This document shows, in pieces, positions 45,869-54,961 of a DNA stretch of 64,000 bases. The position numbers and the translations under genes are program-made. The first letter of the stretch is position 1, and each line of letters opens with the position of its first letter. The stretch comes from Neisseria montereyensis (GTDB lineage: Bacteria; Pseudomonadota; Gammaproteobacteria; Burkholderiales; Neisseriaceae): assembly GCF_024834045.1 (NCBI RefSeq), contig NZ_JANUXW010000002.1:248001-312000 (forward strand), read 5' to 3'. The notes beneath the pieces were generated by a model. The model searched no databases and was not told the origin of the DNA. It was given only the letters and a program-made list of their open reading frames with translations.

Positions 45869-47134
45869 TTATCTGCGTGCCAAGACGGCATTGTTGAGAT
45901 AGCTTTTCACGCCGTTGGCAATGGCTTGCGCACTTTTTCGACGGAAAGACGAACTGGCCAATAAGCGTGCTTCGGTCGGATTGGAAAGGAAAGCGGTTTC
46001 AACCAAAATCGAGGGGATATCGGGTGCACGCAATACGGCAAAGTTGGCTTGGTCGACATGGCCTTTGTGGAGTTTGTTTAATTTGCCTAATTCCGACAAT
46101 ACGTTTTTACCCAATGTCATGCTGTCTTTAATGGTAACGGTTTGAGTCATGTCTAAAATCGCATTGTCAATGCTGCGGTTACCTACTTTTTTCACACCGC
46201 CGACTAAGTCGGCATTGTTTTGCGTTTGTGCCAGAAATTTTGCTGCAGAACTGGTGGCGCCGCGGGTGCTGAGGGCATAAACACCGGTTCCGCGTGCGCT
46301 CGGATTGGTAAAGGAGTCGGCATGAATGGAAACGAATACGTCTGCTTTCAACTGACGTGCTTTGGCAACGCGTACACCCAACGGGATAAACACATCTTCG
46401 TTACGGGTCATATAGGTTTTATAACCGAGCGCTTCCAAGCGTTTTTTGGCTTCGCGGGCAATGGAAAGCACCACGTCTTTTTCACGAAGGCCGCCTTTGC
46501 TGATGGCACCGGGGTCTTCGCCGCCATGACCGGGATCCAATACGATAATCGGGCGGCGGTTACGGCGGTTGGGTGTACTGGGCGGTGGTGTATTGACAAT
46601 GGCAGGGCTGCGGGTTGACGGAGTAGAACTTTTCCCTTGTGAATAATCATTCAGTAATGCCATGAGCGGATCATTGGCTTCAGCCGCTAATGCTGTGGCG
46701 GCCGAGGGATATAAATCAATCACCAAACGGTTGCGGAAATTGGCAACGGGGTTAAGGGTGAATACCTGCGGATTGGTGGCCTGTTTTAGGTCGATGACGA
46801 CACGCACGGTGGTGGCGGTATTCTGTCCGACGCGGATATTTCGGATATAAGGATCATTGCTGCGCACCTTGGAAGACATACTTTGAAGAACATTATTAAG
46901 TGATGCGCCTTCGATATCAATCACCAAGCGTGAAGGGTTGTCTAAGGTGAAATGATTGTATTTCAGTGCCTTGGAAGATTCCAAAGTGATGCGCGTATAG
47001 GCGTTGGCGGGCCAAATGCGTACGGCAACAAACTGCGGCGGTGCCGCTTTGGCGAATGCCGCTATCGGGGTTAAAGTAAACAATAAGCCTGCGGTGGCTT
47101 GGCGGACAATTTGGCGACGTGTTAATTTAACCAT
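45869..47134 (-). CDS. amiC: N-acetylmuramoyl-L-alanine amidase AmiC
   Basis: A 421-residue periplasmic amidase for septal peptidoglycan splitting. It begins with a likely Tat signal (LTRRQIVRQATAGLLF, twin Arg at residues 5-6), then an AMIN domain (about 38-140) and an Amidase_3 catalytic domain (about 198-415) with zinc site motifs DPGHGGEDPGA, SIHADSF and ETAFLSNP. Start 47134 gives the Tat peptide. It overlaps tsaE by 13 bases. NlpD, its probable activator, is encoded at 37870. Confidence 0.95.
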   Translation of the reverse strand: MVKLTRRQIVRQATAGLLFTLTPIAAFAKAAPPQFVAVRIWPANAYTRITLESSKALKYNHFTLDNPSRLVIDIEGASLNNVLQSMSSKVRSNDPYIRNIRVGQNTATTVRVVIDLKQATNPQVFTLNPVANFRNRLVIDLYPSAATALAAEANDPLMALLNDYSQGKSSTPSTRSPAIVNTPPPSTPNRRNRRPIIVLDPGHGGEDPGAISKGGLREKDVVLSIAREAKKRLEALGYKTYMTRNEDVFIPLGVRVAKARQLKADVFVSIHADSFTNPSARGTGVYALSTRGATSSAAKFLAQTQNNADLVGGVKKVGNRSIDNAILDMTQTVTIKDSMTLGKNVLSELGKLNKLHKGHVDQANFAVLRAPDIPSILVETAFLSNPTEARLLASSSFRRKSAQAIANGVKSYLNNAVLARR

Positions 47135-47592
47135 ATCTCTAAACTTTTCTGGCCTTGTTCGGTATGAGCAAAGATTGTGCATTGGCGGCCTGTGCCGGTA
47201 TGGGATAATGTAATGGTAAGGTCGGCATGCGGAACAAAAGTTCCGCCTTGTTGCGGCCATTCAATCAACGAAATACTGCTAGCGGTAAACATATCGTCCA
47301 AGCCGGCGTCTTCCCATTCTTCAGGCGAAGTAAAACGATAAAGGTCGAAATGATTAAGGGAAACGGCGTTGGGCAAAGGATAGGTTTCTACTATGTTATA
47401 AGTAGGACTTTTCACCGCACCGTTATAACCCATACCGCGCAATAGGCCGCGGGCAAATGTGGTTTTGCCGGCACCCAAATCGCCTTGCAAATAAACCACC
47501 AACGGCGGTTTGATGCTTGAGCCCCAGCCTGCGCCTAATTCTAACGTAGCATCTTCATCGGGCAGAAAGCGGGTAATCTGTTCGGGTTGCAT
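47122..47592 (-). CDS. tsaE: tRNA threonylcarbamoyladenosine biosynthesis ATPase TsaE
   Basis: A 156-residue P-loop protein of the TsaBDE complex that makes t6A37 in ANN-decoding tRNAs. Walker A GDLGAGKT is at residues 37-44, followed by SPTYNIVETY and HFDLYR, the family signature. Its 3' end overlaps the start of amiC by 13 bases, a tsaE-amiC order conserved in many proteobacteria. Confidence 0.94.
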   Translation of the reverse strand: MQPEQITRFLPDEDATLELGAGWGSSIKPPLVVYLQGDLGAGKTTFARGLLRGMGYNGAVKSPTYNIVETYPLPNAVSLNHFDLYRFTSPEEWEDAGLDDMFTASSISLIEWPQQGGTFVPHADLTITLSHTGTGRQCTIFAHTEQGQKSLEIWLN

Positions 47593-47775
47593 GGTTTGTT
47601 CGTGCGTGGTGTCAATATGTTAAGTCTGTATTATGCTGGAATTTAAGAGGCTTGGAAACCTTATTGCTTGAGAAATCAGGTTAAAATAATCGGATTTCGG
47701 CTTTTACGCTATATAGTGATACATTTATTTGTGTTGAAACAGTGTACAATTATCAATTGTATTGAAAATAATATT

Positions 47776-47804
47776 AGGCCGTCTGAAAGGTTTTCAGACG
47801 GCCT
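47776..47804. repeat. DUS inverted pair in the murI leader
   Basis: Thirteen-base arms with a 3-base loop, ending 17 bases before the murI ATG. Between divergent genes and without a T-run, so not an ordinary terminator. Confidence 0.75.
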
Positions 47805-47821
47805 GAACGGTTAAAAAGTAA

Positions 47822-48634
47822 ATGATGAAAGACAATAAACAACGCCCTATCGGGGTTTTCGATTCGGGTATCGGCGGCCTGACTAATGTACGCGCATTGA
47901 TGGAACGTCTGCCGATGGAGAATATCGTCTATTTTGGTGATACGGCCCGGGTGCCTTATGGGGTGAAATCCCGTGCCACCATTGAAACGTTTACAGCACA
48001 AATTGTTGAGTTTCTGCTTCAACATGAAGTGAAAGCCTTGGTGGTGGCGTGTAATACGATTGCGGCCGTGGCCGTGAATAAGGTTCGGGCGATGGCGGGT
48101 AATATGCCGGTATTGGATGTGATTACCGCCGGTGCCGAAGCGGCTTGGCAAACTACCCGTAACGGCCGTATCGGTATTATGGCCACCAGCACGACGGTAA
48201 ACAGTAATGCTTATGCGCGTGCGATACACAGCCGCAATCCCGCAGCAAGGGTGCAGTCTCAGGCTTGTCCGTTGTTGGTGCCTTTGGTTGAAGAGGGTTG
48301 GCTGGATCACGAGGTAACCCGCTTAACGGCACGCGAGTATTTGCGCCCGTTGTTGGCTGAGGATATTGATACGCTGGTATTGGGGTGTACCCATTATCCG
48401 TTGCTAAAGCCTTTGCTTAAGGAGGAAGCTCCGGGTGTTTCGTTGGTGGATTCTGCTATTACCACTGCGGAAGCAACCGCCCAATCCCTTATGGCGGCCG
48501 GTTTGCTGAATACCGATAATCCGTCGGCGGATTACCGCTTTTATGTGAGCGATATTCCTTTGCGTTTCCGAACCATTGGCGAGCGGTTTTTAGGACGCAG
48601 TATGGATCAGATTGAGATGGTTTCATTGGGCTGA
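47822..48634 (+). CDS. murI: Glutamate racemase
   Basis: A 270-residue cofactor-independent racemase supplying D-glutamate for peptidoglycan. The two catalytic cysteines are in VVACNTIA (near residue 76) and LGCTHYP (near residue 189), and the N-terminal IGVFDSGIGGLT is diagnostic. Adjacent ATGs at 47822 and 47825 are possible starts; the ribosome site is weak. It is divergent from tsaE. Confidence 0.96.
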   Translation: MMKDNKQRPIGVFDSGIGGLTNVRALMERLPMENIVYFGDTARVPYGVKSRATIETFTAQIVEFLLQHEVKALVVACNTIAAVAVNKVRAMAGNMPVLDVITAGAEAAWQTTRNGRIGIMATSTTVNSNAYARAIHSRNPAARVQSQACPLLVPLVEEGWLDHEVTRLTAREYLRPLLAEDIDTLVLGCTHYPLLKPLLKEEAPGVSLVDSAITTAEATAQSLMAAGLLNTDNPSADYRFYVSDIPLRFRTIGERFLGRSMDQIEMVSLG

Positions 48635-48664
48635 ATAAGGTAGATAATTATTGTTATATTGAAT

Positions 48665-48693
48665 AGGCCGTCTGAAGGGTTTTCAGACGGCCT
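48665..48693 (+). terminator. DUS inverted-repeat terminator of murI
   Basis: Twelve-base AG-DUS arms with a 5-base loop followed by TTTA, 30 bases beyond the stop. Confidence 0.75.
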
Positions 48694-49076
48694 TTATTCG
48701 TTGGATTGTCCATACTTTTTATAGGGGTATTAATGTTGTTGTTTCGATGTGAACGGAATCGGTTTTTTTAATGTTTTTTATGCTTTCAAAGGGGTATTTG
48801 ATTTTTCTCAATGCTATTTGAATTTAAGTCGGTTTGCCGATACTCTCAAAGGCGTAACTGTGCTAATCTTTCACATGATTGCTCATGTTACGTCATAATC
48901 ATTTATATAGGTATTTTCGGTATGGTTTCAGTGTGTAAAGCGCATGTACTTGTCGATTTTTTAATATCTGATTCTCTTTATTCCGAAAAGCCAACCGTCT
49001 CTCACTCGCTTATTCTTAACGGAGTAACTTGATCAATCTTTTTCTCTATTTTTTTCAATAATCTTTCGAGGTCTCT
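48694..49076. other. Long upstream region of cstA
   Basis: About 380 bases with no convincing gene; a 73-codon open frame at 48811-49032 is rich in Ser, Cys and Tyr with no ribosome site and is discounted. The region probably holds regulatory elements for cstA and could host a small RNA, but I cannot identify motifs. A TCGAGG lies just before the cstA ATG. Confidence 0.4.
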
Positions 49077-51149
49077 ATGAAACAGTTAAAAACGTTTCTG
49101 ATATGGGGCATTGTGGTATTGGTCGGATTAGCATCATTTACCACGCTTGCCATGAGCCGCGGTGAACAAATCAGTGCAGTATGGATGGTGGTGGCCGCCG
49201 TTGCTGTTTACTGTATCGCTTACCGCTTTTATAGTCTGTATATTGCCAAGCAGGTTATGGAGTTGGATCCCAACCGTCTGACACCGGCCGAGCGCCATAA
49301 TGATGGTCTGGACTATGTGCCGACCAGTAAAGGTGTCTTGTTCGGCCACCATTTTGCTGCGATTGCCGGTGCGGGCCCTTTGGTCGGCCCGGTATTGGCC
49401 GCACAAATGGGTTATTTGCCCGGCACATTATGGATTATTTTCGGTGTGGTATTTGCCGGTGCCGTTCAAGATATGATGGTCTTGTTTGTTTCCATGCGCC
49501 GTGACGGTAAATCACTCGGCGATATTGTGAAGCAAGAGCTTGGTACAACCGCCGGTTTGATTGCCTCTATCGGTATTTTGATGATTATGGTCATCATTAT
49601 GGCTGTGTTGGCATTAATCGTGGTGAAAGCTTTGGTACATAGCCCGTGGGGTACGTTCACCATTGCGGCGACAATGCCAATTGCCTTGTTTATGGGTATC
49701 TATACGCGTTATATCCGTCCGGGGAAAATCGGTGAAATTTCTATTGTCGGCTTTATCTTGTTGATGCTGGCGGTTGTCTATGGTGAAGATGTTGCCCATA
49801 GCTCTTTCGGTCATTTCTTTGATTTAGACGGTGTTCAATTAACTTGGGCCATTATGATCTACGGCTTTGTGGCATCTGTTTTGCCGGTATGGTTATTGCT
49901 CACTCCGCGTGATTATCTGTCTACTTTCTTAAAAATCGGTACTATTATGGCGTTGGCAATCGGTATTTTGATTGTGAGCCCGTCTTTGCAAATGCCTGCC
50001 GTAACCAAATTTATTGATGGTACCGGCCCGGTATTCTCTGGCGCACTGTTCCCGTTCTTATTTATTACCATTGCCTGTGGTGCGGTTTCAGGCTTCCATG
50101 CGCTGATTTCTTCCGGTACGACACCGAAAATGTTGGAAAACGAAACCCATGTTCGTGTGATCGGTTATGGCGGTATGTTGATGGAAAGCTTTGTGGCAAT
50201 TATGGCTTTGGCAGCCGCTACTTCGCTCGAGCCGGGTGTTTATTTCGCTATGAACAGCCCCGCTGCATTAATCGGTACCGATGCGGCACAAGCTGCTCAG
50301 GTAATTACCAACCAACTCGGTTTCCCGGTAACCGCCGATACCTTATTGCATACGGCTAGAGAAGTGGGTGAAAATACCATTCTTTCCCGTGCCGGCGGTG
50401 CACCGACTTTGGCCGTAGGTATGGCCCATATTATGAGCCGGTTGATTCCGGGTGAAGCCATGATGGCATTCTGGTATCACTTTGCGCTTTTATTCGAAGC
50501 ATTGTTTATTCTGACTGCGGTAGATGCAGGTACCCGTGTTTCCCGTTTTATGATTCAAGACTTGGGTAGTATTTTCTATAAACCTTTCGGCAATACGGAC
50601 TCTATTCCTGCCAACTTAATCGCTACTTTCTTGGCAGTTGCATTATGGGGTTATTTCCTTTATACCGGTGTGACAGACCCTCTGGGTGGTATTAACTCGC
50701 TATGGCCGTTATTCGGTATTGCCAACCAAATGTTGGCAGGGGTTGCATTGGTTATGTGTTCGGTTGTTTTGGTAAAAATGAAACGCGAACGTTATATATG
50801 GGTTCCCCTGATTCCTTCTGTCTTAGTGCTGTTTGTTACCTGTTATGCAGGGTTGCAAAAACTCTTCCACGGCGATCCGAGAATCAGCTTTTTAGCACAT
50901 GCGGCCAGATTTAATGATGCTGCCGGTCGAGGCGAAATTTTGTCACCGGCTAAAGACTTGGAAGAGATGGGGCGGATTGCATTTAATGATTATGTAAACT
51001 CCGGTTTAACTGTACTGTTCCTCTTGGTGGTTGTTATTGTGGCCGTATACGGCTTGAAAATGGCTTTAAGTGCGCGTAAAGTAGGTTGGCCTACAGCCAA
51101 AGAAGTACCGCCTGTTTACCGCAACGAGGTTCAACAAAATGAGTCGTAA
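49077..51149 (+). CDS. cstA: Carbon starvation protein A, pyruvate transporter family
   Basis: A 690-residue CstA-family carrier with about 16-18 membrane helices. GHHFAAIAGAGPLVGPVLAAQMGYLPG (near residues 90-116) and the FHALISSGTTPKMLENE region are typical. E. coli CstA and BtsT import pyruvate by proton symport. It overlaps the next small gene by 11 bases, the standard cstA-ybdD order. Confidence 0.93.
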   Translation: MKQLKTFLIWGIVVLVGLASFTTLAMSRGEQISAVWMVVAAVAVYCIAYRFYSLYIAKQVMELDPNRLTPAERHNDGLDYVPTSKGVLFGHHFAAIAGAGPLVGPVLAAQMGYLPGTLWIIFGVVFAGAVQDMMVLFVSMRRDGKSLGDIVKQELGTTAGLIASIGILMIMVIIMAVLALIVVKALVHSPWGTFTIAATMPIALFMGIYTRYIRPGKIGEISIVGFILLMLAVVYGEDVAHSSFGHFFDLDGVQLTWAIMIYGFVASVLPVWLLLTPRDYLSTFLKIGTIMALAIGILIVSPSLQMPAVTKFIDGTGPVFSGALFPFLFITIACGAVSGFHALISSGTTPKMLENETHVRVIGYGGMLMESFVAIMALAAATSLEPGVYFAMNSPAALIGTDAAQAAQVITNQLGFPVTADTLLHTAREVGENTILSRAGGAPTLAVGMAHIMSRLIPGEAMMAFWYHFALLFEALFILTAVDAGTRVSRFMIQDLGSIFYKPFGNTDSIPANLIATFLAVALWGYFLYTGVTDPLGGINSLWPLFGIANQMLAGVALVMCSVVLVKMKRERYIWVPLIPSVLVLFVTCYAGLQKLFHGDPRISFLAHAARFNDAAGRGEILSPAKDLEEMGRIAFNDYVNSGLTVLFLLVVVIVAVYGLKMALSARKVGWPTAKEVPPVYRNEVQQNES

Positions 51150-51345
51150 TAGATTAAGCCGTATGAAGGATATTTGGAAAACCGTACGATTGACGACGGG
51201 TTTGATGGTTGGTGTGCCCGACTATGAAAACTATGTGGCACGTCAACGTAAAAATAATCCTAATGCGCCTGTAATGACTAAATTACAGTTTCAGGATTAT
51301 TGTAGCAAACGACGTTGCGGTTCTTCCGGCGGACGGTGTTGTTAA
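51139..51345 (+). CDS. ybdD: YbdD/YjiX family protein
   Basis: A 68-residue basic protein with GLMVGVPDYENYVARQRKNNP, the YbdD/YjiX (CstA-associated) signature. It ends in a cysteine-rich tail (CSKRRCGSSGGRCC), longer in Cys than E. coli homologues end with. It starts inside the end of cstA (11-base overlap), implying coupled translation; E. coli relatives are needed for full transporter function of the CstA family partner. Confidence 0.9.
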   Translation: MSRNRLSRMKDIWKTVRLTTGLMVGVPDYENYVARQRKNNPNAPVMTKLQFQDYCSKRRCGSSGGRCC

Positions 51346-51355
51346 TACTCTGATC

Positions 51356-51388
51356 AAAAGCTGCCTGTTTCAAATAGGCAGCTTTTTT
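51356..51388 (+). terminator. Rho-independent terminator of cstA-ybdD
   Basis: Eleven-base arms AAAAGCTGCCT/AGGCAGCTTTT, 9-base loop, T-run after. Confidence 0.92.
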
Positions 51389-51481
51389 ATAAGTTTGAAA
51401 GCTTATTAAATAAAGAACAAAATAAATATAATTTAAATTCAGCCTTCTATAAATTATCTAAAAAATCTTGCTATAAAACCG

Positions 51482-51509
51482 TTGACACAAATTATTCTGC
51501 GGCTATAAT
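51482..51509 (+). promoter_or_regulatory. Consensus promoter of tRNA-Asn
   Basis: Perfect TTGACA (51482-51487) and TATAAT (51504-51509) with 16-base spacing, ending 10 bases before the tRNA. Confidence 0.92.
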
Positions 51510-51519
51510 AGCGACTTCT

Positions 51520-51595
51520 TCCCCGATAGCTCAGTCGGTAGAGCGACGGACTGTTAATCCGCAGGTCCCTGGTTCGAGCCCAGGTCGGGGAGCCA
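51520..51595 (+). tRNA. tRNA-Asn (GTT)
   Basis: A 76-base cloverleaf with acceptor TCCCCGA/TCGGGGA, D-loop AGCTCAGTCGGTAGAGC, anticodon GTT in ACTGTTAAT, T-arm GGTTCGAGCC and encoded CCA. Followed by its own terminator. Confidence 0.97.
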
Positions 51596-51601
51596 AATTC
51601 C

Positions 51602-51630
51602 AAAGCCTAAACAAATGTTTAGGCTTTTTT
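51602..51630 (+). terminator. Rho-independent terminator of tRNA-Asn
   Basis: Eleven-base arms AAAGCCTAAAC/GTTTAGGCTTT with a 4-base loop, then T residues. Confidence 0.9.
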
Positions 51631-51794
51631 CTTTATCGAAAATAATTCAATAATATATCCGATTGTACGGGTTTAAATGATGGAGGTATTGGTTAGATAG
51701 TTCTCTGTGTTTATATATAAGTTATATAATATTTTTTGCTTGAGAATTAAGATAATCAACATCTCTTGATTTGCACAAAATTTTACCGATACGC

Positions 51795-51839
51795 ATAAAT
51801 AAATCCCCTGAATATTTAGTGTTCGGGGGATTTATTTAT
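51795..51839 (-). terminator. Hairpin terminator after piuC
   Basis: Fourteen-base arms ATAAATAAATCCCC/GGGGATTTATTTAT with a loop that can pair further; A/T-rich base of stem serves as T-run on the minus strand. Nothing else is visible between tRNA-Asn and piuC. Confidence 0.75.
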
Positions 51840-51896
51840 CAGACATTGCTTCGGGTGCATACATAAATAGAAATATTTAAACTGGTTGGTTTGTCA

Positions 51897-52577
51897 TTAC
51901 ATATCGGCCCATTGTCTGAGGAGGTTATGATACACGCCGGTCAGCAATATAGATTCGTCTGTTTCACCGTATTGGGCGCGTATGGAGGTAATGGCGCGAT
52001 CCATATCGAATAACATGGTGCGTTTTTCATCGCTGGGAATCATAGATTGCGTCCAAAAGAAGCTGGCAACGCGTTGCCCTTGTGTAACCGGAGTAACATG
52101 GTGCAGGCTGGTGGCGGGGTAAACAATCATATCACCGGCAGCGAGTTTGACACTGTGGCTGCCGTAATTGTCTTCAATAACCAATTCGCCGCCTTCGTAT
52201 TCGTCGGGCTCGTTAAGAAACAGGGTGCTGGAAACATCGGTACGAACCCACTGTTGGGTATAAGGGTCTTGGCGGATGGCGTTATCGATATGGTTGCCGA
52301 AGTTTTGACCGGCCCGGTAACAGTTCACCAACGGGGGAAACACCGTATGGGGAAGGGTGGCGGAAAAGAATTCGGCATTACGCAATACGGCACTTTTGAC
52401 CAGTTCGGCCATAGCCATTCCGGTTTCACTGGTTTGGGGCAGTTGCAGGTTGTTTTTAACCTGTCCGGATTGTTTGCCTGCGGTGATTTTGCCATCGCTC
52501 CACGGAGCATCTGCCAACAGGTTTTGTGCATACGCCAATTCTTCGGCGGTCAATACGTTTTCAATATGCAGTAGCAT
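51897..52577 (-). CDS. piuC: Fe(II)/2-oxoglutarate-dependent dioxygenase PiuC/YbiX (PKHD-type)
   Basis: A 226-residue PKHD-type hydroxylase. The iron ligands are His96 and Asp98 in FGNHIDN and His159 in SLHHVTPV; Arg169 in GQRVASFFW would bind 2-oxoglutarate. PiuC/YbiX genes sit next to TonB-dependent catecholate receptors (piuA, fiu) and are iron-repressed; the substrate is unknown. Here it lies downstream of the receptor gene at 52805 on the same strand. A decayed second copy lies at 55450-55806. Confidence 0.93.
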   Translation of the reverse strand: MLLHIENVLTAEELAYAQNLLADAPWSDGKITAGKQSGQVKNNLQLPQTSETGMAMAELVKSAVLRNAEFFSATLPHTVFPPLVNCYRAGQNFGNHIDNAIRQDPYTQQWVRTDVSSTLFLNEPDEYEGGELVIEDNYGSHSVKLAAGDMIVYPATSLHHVTPVTQGQRVASFFWTQSMIPSDEKRTMLFDMDRAITSIRAQYGETDESILLTGVYHNLLRQWADM

Positions 52578-52649
52578 GATGATGTTCCTTACTGGTTTGA
52601 ACTTCTTCCGATTGTTTAATCAGATTCCGGTTAAAACATTAGATTAGAT

Positions 52650-52696
52650 AGGCCGTCTGAAAAGGTTGCCGCTATCCGGTTATTTTCAGACGGCCT
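52650..52696. repeat. DUS inverted pair between receptor 1 and piuC
   Basis: Fourteen-base arms with a 19-base loop, upstream of piuC. The same pair with an almost identical loop recurs at 55838-55884. Confidence 0.85.
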
Positions 52697-52710
52697 ATTG
52701 CTATGAAGTA

Positions 52711-52783
52711 AACCGGTTCGACAGTTTGGTTAGGGATAAATTGGTATGGATTTTATCACTGTCCAACGTATGCCGAACCGGTT
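52711..52783. repeat. Degenerate inverted repeat downstream of receptor 1
   Basis: AACCGGTTCG and its complement 53 bases apart. The right half is the same as in the perfect 25-base repeat at 55898-55974; the left half has diverged here. Confidence 0.75.
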
Positions 52784-52804
52784 TTTCATAAGGTTACATC
52801 TGAT

Positions 52805-54961
52805 TTAGAATTTATAACCGAATGTAGCCAATATGGTGCGGCGGTCACCTGTGAATACATGAGGACGCAAACCGGACGAGAAGTATTTTTTGTCAAACAG
52901 GTTGTTGACATTCAACTGGGCACGGTAGTTGCGGTTTTCATAGCTGGCCATTGCATCAACCACGGTATAAGACGGCAGTTTTTGCAATAAGTCCGGCCCA
53001 TAGGTGTGGCGTTTGCCCACATAGCGTACACCCAAACCGGTATTGATTTCGTCGGTGACGCGGTAGTTTGCCCATGCATTGGCGGTAACCTTGGCGGCCG
53101 CTTCCGGGAAATGACCATTCAGTTGGAAGGTTGTCGGGTCGTCGGCCTTCATTTTACCGTTGCTGAGCACCACATTACCGATTAAGTTGAGGCGGTCGGT
53201 AATACGGCCGGCCACTTCTGCATCCAAACCATAGACTTTCACTTCGTCAATAAAGCCGTCGTTGCGGACATATTGTTGGGTTTTACGGGTATGGAACAGG
53301 GCGGCATTCACTGTTAATGTGTCGTCAAAGAAAGAATTTTTGGTACCGACTTCAAACGTACGGGTTCTTTCCGGAGCGGCAACCAATTGAGTTGCGTCCA
53401 AAGTCGCTGCCGCACCTGTTACACGGAAGGTAACCGGAGTAGCGGATGTCGCATAAGTGGCATAAACATTATGACCGGGTTGGTAATCCCAAATCAGGCT
53501 GCCGGTGTAAGTCCATAGGCCGTCTGAACGGGAAACTTCTGCAGCATTCGGGGCTTGACTCTTCGTTTTGATATGGTTGTAGCGTACACCGGCAATGGCT
53601 TTAACGGTTGGTGTCAGCTCGATAATGTCGTTTACGCCAACGCCAACGGTATTGGTTTTAACGGTAGTCGCAGATAAGGGATCACGCACATAAGTCACAT
53701 TGCCGGGAACAAAGGTGCCGGTAGCAATATTGTAGGGCAGACCGTCATTGCGTGATGCAGGGGTGCCATTAATAGAGAATGTAGTGCTGGGTCTGTAGCT
53801 ATCACGTTTCTCTTGGATCAATTCCAAGCTGGTTAACAGGTCATGCTTAATACCGCCCGTATCGAATTTATAGTTGAAATTCGTCAGGTTGCTCCATGTA
53901 TCTGCATCATATCTAACATTTTTGTAGTCACCGAAATTACGGCGCACTTCGGTTCCGTCGGCATTCAGGCGAGGAGCCAATGCTAAATAATCATATTTTG
54001 TTTTGTTGTAGCGTAACGTATTGTCAATGGTGGCATTTTCATTGAATTTATGCGTCAGTTTGGCTGTTGCCACATGGTTACGGCTTTTCTCGAAATCAAT
54101 GCCGGCATAACCGATATTTTTATCGAAATAACGATCGTCGGCTACGGCGGTTGTCGGGCCGGTGCTGCGATAGGTTACACCTAAATCGGGGAAGTTATCG
54201 TCTTTGGTATATTTATAGCTTAAGTCAAGTCGGGTATCTCCGCTTAAACCGATAGAGACGGTAGGCGCGATACCGAATTTTTTCGCATCGGCGGGTTTAC
54301 GGAAGGAATCTTTGTCTTCACCCATAATATTCAAACGAACGGCTACATTGTCGTTGAATGCATGGTTGAAGTCGCCGGTAATGCGTTTATAGCTGCGGTT
54401 ACCGAATCCGATGGCAACATCACCGCCCGTGCCGAGATAAGGCATTTTACTGGCTTGGTTGATAACACCGCCTGCGGCACCGCGGCCGAATAAGATACCG
54501 GCACTGCCTTTGAGCACTTCGATATGGTCGGTGTTGAAGGTATCGCTATTGAATTCGGTAGAAGAACCACGGATACCGTCTTCGTACACATCACCGCCGG
54601 CATGGAAACCACGGATAATCGGTACTTCTTTTTGACCGCCTTCACCGGCTTGGAAGGTAATACCGGCATTTTTCAATGCATCTTTCAGATCGGAAGTGGC
54701 TTGGTCTTTCATCACCTGACGGTTAATAACCGTTGCACTTTGCGGGATTTCCTGTATGTCCTGCAAGCGTTTGCCGATAGTGGTATCCGGTGCTTTATAA
54801 CCGCTGCGGATAGGTCTGTTATCGCGGACATCAACGGTTCCAAGTTCTGCTGTGGAATCTGCCGCTAAGGCCGGGTTCATAGCGGCTGCCAGCAGGCCGA
54901 CACCTAAAGCCATAGAGCTCTTTCGAGTACTGGTTAAGATTACATTGGTTTTTTTCTTCAT
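52805..54961 (-). CDS. TonB-dependent catecholate siderophore receptor (Fiu/PiuA type), copy 1
   Basis: A 718-residue outer-membrane receptor. Signal peptide ends ALAADST (near residue 34), followed by a plug domain with IPQSATVINRQVMKDQ, a GGDVYEDGIRGSS loop and VEVLKGSAGILFGRGAAGGVINQASK, then a 22-strand barrel ending in LATFGYKF with terminal Phe. Together with adjacent piuC this matches Fiu/PiuA receptors for monocatechol-type ferric siderophores, also a route for catechol-cephalosporins. Preceded by GGAG ribosome site and a Fur-box-like element (55113-55131). A complete AG-DUS is coded at 53517-53528 and is absent from copy 2. Confidence 0.92.
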   Translation of the reverse strand: MKKKTNVILTSTRKSSMALGVGLLAAAMNPALAADSTAELGTVDVRDNRPIRSGYKAPDTTIGKRLQDIQEIPQSATVINRQVMKDQATSDLKDALKNAGITFQAGEGGQKEVPIIRGFHAGGDVYEDGIRGSSTEFNSDTFNTDHIEVLKGSAGILFGRGAAGGVINQASKMPYLGTGGDVAIGFGNRSYKRITGDFNHAFNDNVAVRLNIMGEDKDSFRKPADAKKFGIAPTVSIGLSGDTRLDLSYKYTKDDNFPDLGVTYRSTGPTTAVADDRYFDKNIGYAGIDFEKSRNHVATAKLTHKFNENATIDNTLRYNKTKYDYLALAPRLNADGTEVRRNFGDYKNVRYDADTWSNLTNFNYKFDTGGIKHDLLTSLELIQEKRDSYRPSTTFSINGTPASRNDGLPYNIATGTFVPGNVTYVRDPLSATTVKTNTVGVGVNDIIELTPTVKAIAGVRYNHIKTKSQAPNAAEVSRSDGLWTYTGSLIWDYQPGHNVYATYATSATPVTFRVTGAAATLDATQLVAAPERTRTFEVGTKNSFFDDTLTVNAALFHTRKTQQYVRNDGFIDEVKVYGLDAEVAGRITDRLNLIGNVVLSNGKMKADDPTTFQLNGHFPEAAAKVTANAWANYRVTDEINTGLGVRYVGKRHTYGPDLLQKLPSYTVVDAMASYENRNYRAQLNVNNLFDKKYFSSGLRPHVFTGDRRTILATFGYKF

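Noticed and set aside
48811-49032. 73-codon frame upstream of cstA
   Set aside because: Composition is unlike the neighbouring genes and no ribosome site is visible.
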